Part shown: piece by piece, positions 25,226 to 36,800 of the stretch
Layout of the letters: each line of letters opens with the position of its first letter
Position numbering within the stretch: the stretch's first letter is position 1
Assembly (NCBI GenBank): GCA_000226015.1
Contig: JH153885.1
Coordinates: 148,900 to 206,720, forward strand
Direction of reading: 5' to 3'
Source: Mnemiopsis leidyi
Lineage: Eukaryota > Ctenophora > Tentaculata > Lobata > Bolinopsidae
DNA length: 57,821 nucleotides
Position numbers and translations under genes: made by a program
The notes under the pieces: model-generated
What the model saw: the letters and a program-made list of their open reading frames with translations, nothing else
Told to the model about the DNA's origin: nothing
Databases searched by the model: none

Positions 25226-26519
25226 TGGTGTTTTGTGCCCTGTGAATACAAATACTTAGACTTGCAATGAATTTTGGGTTAAGTTAGTATTTTTGGTCAT
25301 GACAGGAGAAATTACATGTTACTGAGTCGAGCAAGTGCAGTACTCAAATAATTGAGCCGCACATTTTCACATAATGGCTCAATTAGGGGACCAAATCTGA
25401 TTTGGATTTCACAGGCCAACGAATACTCAAAAATCTGGATCACATATTTGACAAATTTCTTATCAGCCCTAATGTTAATAGGTGATTAAATGCAATCAAA
25501 TCCCAAAACATTTGCTATCGTCTAGTTCTTGGGTCGAAAGAGACATGGTTTAAATTGGATGTGAATGGTCAACAAATTGTAGGCACCACATTGGCTAATT
25601 TAGAGTCATCTGACATGAATGCCGCTTTCCTACTGGTTGAAAGAAGGACAGACACGAAGCTTAGAGCGACTTGGTGTCAAGACTACCAACCGAGCTGCGA
25701 TAAAATCACGGAGGACCGACCAAAAGAGTGCCCAAAGAGGGGAGAATGCGCTAATTTTTACCGAGGATCGTCTAGATTTAGGACTGAGCGGCTATTTGTC
25801 CTAGCACAATCCCTTATTAGATTACCGAGATGAATATCCAGCTAATATGTTGAGCTGTGTTAAAAGCCCCCCCTTATCTGACCCCCGGATTAGCACTTCA
25901 ATTGATCGGCTCAGTAACTTTCTGGCACGCGACTTCACCGGTCAAACCCCATACCTTCATCTTGACCACCGTCAATTTGGTCATAAATTTCCACTAATTA
26001 TGCACATGAATTGTGCCCTGAAATTAACGAAGACTAGAGCCGGACAATAAGGAAGACCTTACGAACCTGACGAAGTGTCTACTCAGGTGACAGACATGGA
26101 GGGAGGACGTCCTGTCACAGGGAGGTCCGTGACACTTGGAAACATGCTCCGCCGTATCGGGTGTAGGAAGAGGGGTGAAGGAAGAGGAGGAGGGAGAGAT
26201 TGAGGGATTTCTGATACTCCTACTGCGACCTGTATCATCTCCGTGACATTGTCTTCGTTCATGTGCCTATAACGGGGGGATTTAGTGTATCTATTGTTTA
26301 TGGGGGTGATTTCAAGTGTAGCTGTGATCAGTTGGAATTTTAGGGAGATGGTGAAATCATTTGACTTTGCCGACAACAGTGGTTGTTTTAACACTTTCAA
26401 AGAACCCGATACCTGAATAACTGTAAAATTCAGCGATATAATTGACATCTCATGCGATGTTAAAAGCGAGGAATTCTTTACGAGGCTCATAAAGAATGCA
26501 GCAACGTTTTAAAGGGCAC

Positions 26520-27737
26520 ATGACCAAATTTCTAATTCTTTATTGACGGTAAATTGCGTAACAGTAAATGTAAGTTGTAACTCGAAATGATACAAGTGGA
26601 TTATTTGAATTAATATATTGTTCATTACTACAACTTTATAAAACTGCTACATCTCAGTTACAGTCAATCAAATAATATTAATATAACAAGCTTAAATTCT
26701 GGGAATGTATCTAAAATAATGATAATTGTAATTATAATATCAATAGTATAACATCATATAAGTTAAAGGAGTTCCAATTCACAAAGTTGTTAAAATCAAC
26801 GATTTACTTCGTAAGTCCTTTACAGGGTAATGACAGCTTGACTAAAATTTAATAAATTTTCAGTTAATAATAACTTTTGTGTTAACGCAACAATAAATCT
26901 CTGCCTAAGAATAAACTAACGTTGAAAATGTCGGAAATTTTCGCAACTATTTGATCAGAATCTTAAACAGAAGTTATCGAATGATCCGAGAAAAAGAGGC
27001 ACGAGAATTCGATTCACAAGAAAACCTAACACTACAACTACTGTTGCTATTTCTAAAAAACCAATGAGTGTTAAAACTTTCAGATAAAATTTTCGAAGGC
27101 GAAATTCATAAAAATTCAACTTAAATACTCAACAAACTAAGGTTATGTAAAGAATATGAATATCTAATTTGTATTGAATGCAAACGAGAACTTACGAAAT
27201 ACTTTAAATAAAACGGTCAGTTCCGACTGCAAGATTTTGGGAGAGCTTCTAATAAATCAAAATTTTAAAGAAATATTGTGATTTTAAAGATCTAGCTTCG
27301 CTCAGGGATATTATAAACTTAAATAGCCCAGATAGTCTTCAACTCAAAGCAAAAGCAATATATCAACTTAAACGGATTAATTCTTAAAGATTGAATTCGG
27401 ATATTTACACAGTAAGTACTTAAGTTGCTCGCATAAATATATTTTATAACGCATGTTATAAAACTAAACCAAATATATCATATTATTGCCTTGCAACGTT
27501 AAATTCATCTGATGAAAGTAGTCGAGTCATCCCTTTAAAATTTCAAGTGTCTCATCATCACGTAATCTAAAGACTCCGCCACATCGATTTCATCTTCCTG
27601 AGTCTCTTTATACTAGGGTGATCGCTCGATTTCACAACTTTCACCTAAGCTTGAACCTTTTAAATCAAACTTGTTGCAGTCTTTTCAGAAGGGGAAATAT
27701 AATTTGCACGTGCGACGAGAGGTCGCGCGGTTAACGG
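26520..27737 (-). other. Predicted 3' UTR and polyadenylation signal of the zinc-ribbon gene
   Basis: After the TAG the sequence becomes sharply AT-rich for about 1.2 kb, with short A and T runs, and returns to average composition near 26520. An AATAAA hexamer on the minus strand (TTTATT at 26539-26544) sits at this boundary. The Rab gene further right shows the same combination, which supports the reading. Confidence 0.6.
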
Positions 27738-27869
27738 CTACACTCTTTGACATCTGCAATACCGCTCGCACGTGCACTTGCCGTCAATAAAGAAGGGCCT
27801 CCGCAAGCAATTGCAAACGATTTGGTTGTACTCCTCCTTGCTGGTGTTGGCACTGACCCACAGTTGCAG
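27738..27869 (-). CDS. Exon 6 (terminal) of the zinc-ribbon/pRiA4b-like gene
   Basis: The acceptor ccttttcag|CTG opens 132 bases in phase 0, ending at TAG 27740-27738. Encodes residues 431-473, LQLWVSANTSKEEYNQ then a Cys-rich end (CNCLRRPFF, CTCERYCRCQRV). The seven cysteines could form a further metal site. Confidence 0.85.
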   Translation of the reverse strand: MQLWVSANTSKEEYNQIVCNCLRRPFFIDGKCTCERYCRCQRV

Positions 27870-30800
27870 CTGAAAAGGTGATGTTGGTTAGTTGTGGTTT
27901 TGGAAGACAACTTGACGGGCAGGAGTGTGGTTTAAATAGAGGCGGAAGAACGGACCTCCGATCTTTAGTAGAGGTACTTGGGGCTCTATTCTGACACCTC
28001 TTTAAGTTTACTTGTCATAGGGAAGCCAGCAAGGGACCTCTTTTTAAAACCCAACTTTGATTTTTAACACCACCTAAAGCTTTAAACGTTTCGACATGAT
28101 TATGTACAATCCAAAGTTTCACGAGGATTATTTCAGCATAGTCCACCAGTTTTGTGAACTGGATTTACGACAGATACGCGGCCTGTCAAATTGTGTGTCC
28201 TGTATCAAAGTGACTTACTAATTCCTGGCCGATGAGGAAGTGACGAAACAGGAGGCCCTACAAGCATCTGTTTTGTTATTTCAATAGCTTCCCATTTCAA
28301 GGGAAGAGAGTCGCAATAGGCATGATGCAAATTGACTATCTGATTAGAGTACGCAACAAACGCTGGCAGCTGCAGTCTCTGTCTCTCTCTCTCTCTCTCT
28401 CTCCCTTTCTCTCCCTCTCCCTCTCATTCCCTTTTAGATCAGGTCCTGCCAAATTCTGTCAGGATCACGTATAATTCGAGGAGTGCTCGGTGCCAGGGGT
28501 GGAAGGATGGGAAGGAGCTGACGTATGACGTGCTCACTCTTCTTGCTTCTTCTAATTGGCTAACAAGGTCCGACTGAAGCCTGCTGCCAAGCAAGCTGAA
28601 GGCCCGGACACTACAATAACCCCGTATAATAGAGCAAGCCGCTTGTTTACAAATAGTGAGTCCTAAACATTCTCTGAGCTGGCCAATTACGGGGTCACGT
28701 GAGCGGGCTGAGCGGTTTTGATAAGCGGAGTACTGGAGTGCGGGGAGAGTAATGAACAGTCAGCAACTGTTCACGTGATCCCACTTATCTCCGTCTCAGG
28801 AGCTTTACAGTACAATGCAAGCATACAATGTATTGTCATCACGGCCAAGCTAAACGGTCCATTCGGCAGCTTAAATACTGGTCAGTGACCTTCCCAACCC
28901 GCCCGGGAAAGCTTTTGTGAAAGAATAAAACCTCCCTTTATACCGAGAAGCAGGGGACCTTGTCGAGAATATCTTTAATTAATGGGCTAACGAGGGGAGG
29001 GAGGAGACCGAGGGTCGAAGTGTCCTGGGAAGGGACCTTCGACCTATTGACCTCCAAGTCCGTGGACCATTACATAATGCCGCGCATGTGTGCATTAATA
29101 ACCAGGGTCGGACAATGATTTCATTTTTAGTTGAGGCACGCGCAACTGATAAGTAGGCAATGAGCTCGAAGAAAACGGTACACGAATATTGATTATTGAT
29201 CTATAATTGATCTGCACAACGGCGAGGCCATGAGTTTTAGGGGATCTGCCAGAAATATAGGCGGATATTAGGTCAAAAAGGAAAGAAAATAAGGGGAAAG
29301 GAGGCAATTGAGACGCGCTTAACGAGGAAAAAAGGATAAAAGAAACATTAGAGCTACCTGTCTGTCGCCTTTGAAGGTGGTGTTCAGGAGGTTCATATCG
29401 AATTGGTCCGGATTGTAGACGGTGTTATCAGATAACGTCGTGTGCTCCAACATTTCTTGGTGGCGGGGATGCTGAAAAAAAGCGGGATATGTTATCACCT
29501 GTCTTTAATGACGTCGCCGAAAACTAATCTTAACGAATTATTAGGTGATATGGTGATAAGAGATTGGTTGATCCAGGGTTAAAATAGGGCAGGGTGGTCG
29601 GAGGGGACCGTTCGGCCGATTTATAAATCGAGCCAAGAAGTCCCTCGACATCTGCTGAGCTACATGTGTTAGTTTATGTCATTCTAGACCTCGTGACCAC
29701 TTATACTCCCAACACAATGATGAAACGATAAGCTGGGGAGCCGTGAAATTTTGCTAAATGGCGGGAAAGTTGCCCTCGTGAATGGGTGATAGGATGATTT
29801 AGTATGGGACTGGGAGATAATATTTGGGATAATGGGTGTTCTTAACGTGCGAAGTTTTTGAACCGTTCGTCAAGTTCGTACGGGGGAGGTGCGATCTTTC
29901 CTCATTAATGATTACCGTGATACAATGCCAACTTTGCCAAATTTCATCATCGGTCGGCAAAATATTTGACCATTATTGAATATCCGGCTGTGTCAAAATT
30001 CATAACTTGTCATTTTATCGACGGATAATTTTTTCGCGGGAAATTATAACAAGTGTCGACTATCGGCACAAAATGCAACCAAATTTGAGTTTTAAATTCC
30101 TGACGAATCCTCAAAAGTACCAGACAGCAGTCGAGTGCACTATCATGGCGTTCAGCGTGCATTTCACATGTTCTTTCCGCTGCTTCCCAACGTGTTTTCC
30201 TTCACGTTGAATCACGTGCTCTGAGCTGCCAACAGCAGAATAGCAACCCAGCGGGGTGTTTTAAACAACTGTGAAGACGAAGTTAAAACGGGTGACAATT
30301 TTCCGAACGTGTTCCTCGAGAGTTAGAGGCAAGGGTGCTGCCCGGATGTCGTCCAATCTGACACTTGTTAAAACCGAGGTAACACTTCTTTCTCCGTATC
30401 CTTCAACAACGGGGAAAAACAACACAAACTTTTCTCTCCTTCTTCCATCCTCCCAAACCCCAGAACTGACACCAAGTTTTGACGCTAACAAGTAATAATC
30501 CGATATACCAACATCTCTAAAAACAAAACATCACCACCACAGTGACAAAAACCATTCCCTCCCTCTGACTCCCTGCTAGCATGTTTCCTCTCCTTGATAT
30601 CAGCTTTAGGAGTGTCGCCAACTTATCTCCTCCGGCTCGTGAAAAAGAGTAGTTAAAAGAAACTCTACTTATCAACAGACACTTATCACCCAATATCCCT
30701 CACTTCACTTGTCCTCTCCCGACACACTGCGGTCAGTTAACCAGGCAGCCAGCTCTATTTTTCATGTATCTCACGACACTAAGCTAGGGCAGCGTCAACG

Positions 30801-33800
30801 AAAAACTGTCAACAGCCTCCCTAAATCGACACATTGAATAAGTTTTAATTATATATAACACAGTATATATTACCCCGAACTCGGAGAATTACCGGGGAGT
30901 CCTCTCCACAAGGATGGAGCTTGCTCTATGTCCGGCCAGCAAGGGGAGACGGTTAGAGTTTATATATATCACCAGCAGGACTGTGTAGGTGATATGTATC
31001 TTATTATTTGAGCTGTCCTGACGCCGCTTGCCTTGAGCTCCAGTACATGGAACTTGGAGGGAAGACCAAGCGGCGCGCTGAGCGTATCAAGTATTGATTG
31101 GCAGCTATCATCAGCTCAGCTGCAATCCCGTCTTGGACCGCCCACTAGATCTTTATTTTCTCGATCATATGGGCAGAGCAAGCTGCCCTTGTGCCAGGAA
31201 TAGCTACCACGTGATGCACCAATCAACAGCCTGGACTGGACCTGGACAGTAACGATGAAAGGCAAAAAACAGGGGCGATACTTTCGTTTGCGACAGCTCA
31301 TCCATCTCTCTCTGAACTTGCACGCAGGATTTAGTTTTTGGACCGGGAATTTTAGACCGGAATGGAATAGGGAGTCTAAACTGTTAACGGAAGTTGAGGA
31401 CGGAATGAAAGCTGTGCTTGGCACGGTCATCTATGGATGTCTTTCAAAAATTCGCTAACTTGAAAGCGGTAAAATGGCGTTCCCGGAATAAAAAGACATA
31501 TTGTTTACGAGTGCGACGCACTGAATATATGTATTCGCATTTTAATTCGAGTCTTAATTATGAATGAAAGGGTTTAATTTAGCTGTAAGTTCGAGATTAA
31601 TTTAAAATCTCATTTTCACCCTAGGTGTGAAAACCTCCTAAAAAGCAAGCTCTGTAGTCGATGAGGAACACACGTATAAAAACACCGTGATTCGAGCTGA
31701 AATTTGCCTGTTTTGTGCCAGCATCACGTGGCAAGATGGTCGCCATGCCAACGAGGAGGGAACACGTGACAGGCTCGTCACGTGACAGCAAGCTCTGTTG
31801 AAAGGAGGCAGGGATGGGATGTGCTAGCGCTACAACGCAAAACGTGAGGCAGGTCGAGTCATCCGGCCGAAGTGTGTGGTGTACCGGACACCGCGCACCA
31901 TATCCCCATTCCGAGAGAGGTGGAGGGTGGGAGACCCGACCATCCACTGGGACCATCCAGACAGGACTTGTTTAAAGATGTGGCTATAGTTAACTTAACT
32001 GGAGTGGACTTGAAGGACTATTTTACTTTACTCTGGCTACCAGATATATATCAAACCTGGCTTAATCCCATGTTGTCTAAGTAAACCCTCTTTTTAATAT
32101 ACTATCAACAAACTAAACCGAGTAGGTTCACCAGGCTACACGCCGGAGATGCCCACGCCCCTTCACCATCTCACTTTCTCTCCGAGATGACAACTCGCTC
32201 CTCGACTGACGTGCCTGACAGAAAGTCTACACGTTGATCCATGAAGGTTGAACCCTTGTCGGAGATCAGGGAAAATGAGCTCTTCGCCGCCACGCGAAGT
32301 CTTTCAATATCAAAAGGTCAGCGAGCAACACTCATCATTCTTCTGACAGTCTAAAAGGAATGCCGAAATCGTGATTAAACCCCTAAAAATTCCCCCTTCG
32401 ATTTAAAGCTCCAGATGAGTGGTATGAACAATCCCGCAAAGTGGGTTATTGCTTTGACCTAAAGTCTGAAGTATCCTACGTTAATTGTGGAAGAGACACA
32501 GAAAATGTTTAGAAGATTTGTGGAAGAGGTGGATCATAAGTCTGGGAAAGAGGTGAAATGAGTCTGTGGGAGATGTGGATTAAGTCGATGAGACTTGGTT
32601 GAATATCTACTCTCCTTCTGAGAATGTTTGTAGCACAATAGAGGTTCATTGTAGATCGTATAATGTCAGATCTCTGAACAAGCCATACTGGTGCTCCCTA
32701 ACCCGGATTACAGAATCAATTAAAAAATTAAGTAATCAGCTAATGTGGGGGCCCCATACAGATCACAGTCCACTCCATGCCAAGACCTGCACGCACACAA
32801 GCCGTAGCAAGATTGGTGCAGAGAGCTTTATAAAGAGACTGAGAAGAGGAAAGTTCGCAAATCAATCTGAAAAGTTGAGCAAAACAGCAGGCGATGTACC
32901 ACGGTCCTCTCTCTTCAGAAACATGTTAAGTGAGAGAGGAAATAATTGGGAAGTTTTAAACAGAGTCTGACCGCGGGCTGGGGAAGGTTTCAGGGATTTG
33001 TGGAGTTAGAGGAGGCATACGTATTCCAGCCCAGCGAAGACCTCTAACACGGTAACTTATTCAACACAACGTCCCGGATATTTATACTTGTAATATACGT
33101 TCTGTCCACCTTGGCGTATTGCTGTTTATCTCCCCAATGCCTTCCCGTGTTTGATGGCTCTGTGTCCCATTGAGGTATCAACCTCATTCAACCTCATGTT
33201 GCCTCATCACGCGTCCTCACTTGTTTGATTAGCAGGTTGTACGCCATCCTGCTTGGCTTGATGGAGTTTGATCGTGTTTTTCAGTCTTTTCACTGAGCGC
33301 ATGTAAGCTTTTGGCCTCGCGCATGCTTCTATATTGGAGTTTGGCTTCGGCATACCATGACAAACGCAAACATTGCAGAAGCAATTTTAGTAGACGTATT
33401 ATAGGGATTATATTCGCGTTTTCTCATTTGTTCGGTTTACGTTCCCAGATCTGTAAAAAAGTGCCCGTAAAAGACGGGTTATTATTTCAATAAGTTTCCT
33501 CTTCAAGGCGAGTTGTGGTCGATCTAATTTGACACAATGTTCCGCGGGTGCGCAGGTCAAACAACTAATACGGTTTTGAAGAAAAGCTCGCTAAAATGAC
33601 AAATGCAGCTCCCTGATTGGCCGGACAAAACCACGTGATTCACCTCGTCTGTGCACGTGTGTCGCGCGTCCCTTCCACGATTGGACACGTCCGATAGTTA
33701 GAGAACCATATGCAGTTTAGAGTGAAGTAGACAAGACTTAGAGCGGATGATATTGTTTGTAATTCTTGGTTAATTCGGAAGAGTAGCCTCGGAGCAGGCG

Positions 33801-36800
33801 AGGTGCTGGTCGCAGGGCGGACCGTTAGAGTGCCACCCCGTGCACTAACTCCCCCCTTTTAACACAAGATTGCAACTTGGTTTAGCCCGATTTGAAGGAA
33901 GTTAGAGTGACATGTGGAACTAGAACTGATATATCCACCAACAACCACTAACTCCCACAATGTGGGTCCCCCACCGTCCCTCTTTCTTCAGGGACGGTGG
34001 TGACTGATAAATAGCACCGCTTTGATCGGGCGTCGTAGTTAGGGGGATTATTGAGCAATCAGCGTGATCCCCTCTGCCAGACAAATGCCATTTTATTGGC
34101 ACTGGATTAAGGAGAATTACGGAGTTACAACCGTTTATAACTTAGATTATCCACTAGAGTTCTTTACAACTCTAACTAGTGCGGACATGGTTCAAAAGAA
34201 AGGGCCGCACCACCAGCAAGGGGGGGGGGGGGGCCTGAACAGCGAGGTGAGGTTGTTAGGGGCCAATCCGTCAGGTGATCACAGGGGGTGCTTTCAAAGA
34301 AAGTCCCAGGGCACTTTGAAGAAAGGAGTGAAAAGAAAGCAGGACTAGAAGTAGCACTTCCACTCGTTCGCTAATCTAAGCAGCAGACATTGACAATAAA
34401 CTATGTAATTATTTTTCTCTTTATCCCACAGCAAGAAAGAGAGAATCACTTCATCTCTTTCCAAGATCTCGGTTTATCAGTCTGCTATGTCTGTTTACTC
34501 CCGACACATAGTTTCGTGTCTCTTGATAGATACGAGGGGGAAGAGAAGTTGGGAGTGTCTAGAAATAAAACGCGACGGCTGGCACTCCAGTGTAAATGAT
34601 CTCATCCACGATAGGCAACTTGGATGAAGAAGGCATTATACCAGAGTCATGACAAATTTCGACTCTAAAGGAAATGTATTGCCCAAGATCAAGGCTGAAA
34701 ATACCTACAGCGGAAACCAAAGACGTAATAAGCCTAATGCCGACTCATATTCAGACTCTCAAAGAGTCTAGTACAGGTCAAACACATGTATCATATCAGA
34801 CTTCTAGGATGCATCAAGCCATTAAGATTTCTGTGCCTACCAGTTGTCCTTATCGTGTACGTTCACAGGCAAAAACCTCTTAGACCAACAATGTAAACCC
34901 AAAACTCCATATTACCCATAGGACAACTCTATAAAACCAATTCACTCGTTAAAGCATTAAATGGCGAAATGAATTCTCCTTCCCACTCCCAATACCCTTT
35001 TAAGCCTTTTAATGATTCTTGTACAAAATGTTTGTACAAAATGTTTGTGAACTATGTCCACTACTGAGACACTGAACTATGTTCATTACTAAGACACTAA
35101 GACACCGAAGTGTGTCCACCCTATTTGGTCTCATTCCCCGACATCCCACACCAGGACCAGGGCAGGGTTAACAAGTTAACAAGTGTATCCTGTCAGGCAC
35201 GAGCCTGATTAGCTGCCCTTTCCTGTAGTCTGACCCGGTGTCAGTGTGCTACATGTGGTGCTAACACTGCAATCAATACGTGTGAATGTAAGTGTGTATG
35301 TCTGTGTGTATGTTTGACCGCGTGTGTGTGTGTTAGAGTGTGCCAGGGATCGGTGGGGCGAGATCCGGGGCAAGCTTTACCCGGGAGATTCCCGTAATGG
35401 AGGAGATAGAGCCGTGATAGGTAGAGCAGCAGACACGTGACAGTATTGCTGTAAATCATCTGTTTCGAGCTGCTATCGTGCATGTTATGACGAAAATATG
35501 TGTTTTGAAAATCAAATATTATTTTATCAGCTTAACATATAAATGTAAGATTTGTTTGATAAGTACTAATAGAAGGGCTAGGACAACCGGCCAATCCAGT
35601 TTACCAAACAGAAACAACCGTCCAATCATCAGGAAGACAGGGACCAACTGGCCAATCGGAATCGAGAACGGAAGTAAACAACCAATCAGGATCGAGAGCG
35701 GGACCATGGGATCGTCTCGATAATGAGTAATGACGAGAGCTTGCGGGATGCTTGTTGGCGTGTGGTTAGCTCGTGTCTCAAAACAATCGCACTTCATGTA
35801 AAAACATGTGAAGACACGCGGCCAGCCATCACACAACAATGGCCCGGATTTCTGTGATTCTAACAGGGGAGTTTAAAATTCAGAGAAAGAGAGAGAAGCT
35901 GTAATTGAAGGAGCACGATGTGTTACGACATGAAGTATTCAGTCCAGCCGAAGTGTCCACAACAGTGTTGTAACAGTGTCCACAACAATGTTGTAACAGT
36001 GTCCACAACAGTGTTACCGCTCACTCCAGTATCTGCAATACACCCGCTGTAATTCTCAACGATGTGGTGATTATGTGCCAATCATCTGACAATCAGCTGC
36101 TTGTTAAGGGTGCCAGTGTGATATTCCACCGGTAAAATTGAGTGTTGATCCTGGCTGCTGTTTGGGACGGATACATATCGCAACATAGGGGTGTCTATAA
36201 ATGGCCTGGGCTGTAAGAGAAAGAGTTACAAACAAAATATTCGTACAGTAATTAGGGTGTTGACATTTTAATTTGAGGTGTCGAGAGAATTAAAATTGTC
36301 AAATTATAGCCCCACTTCAGTGTTCGGAGACCTGGTTTATCTATCGGCCGCCTATGGGAATTTCCATGACAGGTCGGACAGGCCGCAGTGAGTGAAAGTC
36401 TCCCTGGTGAGTGAGGAGCAGCCAGAATCTCAATAAAGATACCCACCAGAGGATGACCGATTGATGATGATCGCTTCTAGAACCTATTGAGAGATTTCAA
36501 ATTCGATAGCTGCTCCCGCTACACAGAACATTATATATATTTGTGAGGGATGAAATTCGGGGTTCATTAAGTAAATATGTAACTGTGAATTACATTCACA
36601 TAAAATGCTAAATCTATTCAATTATAACACAACATCTACAGTGCCACGCTCGGCTGATTTTATCATACCCTAACAATAGAATTACAACAAAAACTTGCAT
36701 TCCTCCGAAATGCGAGGACCGACTTTGAGTCACGTGTACTTATTGAGGGTTGCTTTATTGTTTTTTCTCCTCGTCTCTCTCTCTCTTTGCCGCTTGACCC

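Larger units (their letters stand above)
1..26519. other. Gene-poor, motif-rich region
   Basis: Apart from the sites and repeats listed separately and three weak coding candidates, I see no supported gene in these 26.5 kb. Open frames are short and their number fits chance. The region holds about 32 of the roughly 56 CACGTG sites that I counted by eye in the whole window, and most of the phased CCAAT modules. Confidence 0.5.

Noticed and set aside
26083-26490. 135-codon minus-strand frame just beyond the zinc-ribbon 3' end
   Set aside because: Has an ATG but no recognisable content, and its length is within the chance range.
32599-32970. 123-codon plus-strand frame in intron 4
   Set aside because: TTG start, no recognised domain, length within the chance range.
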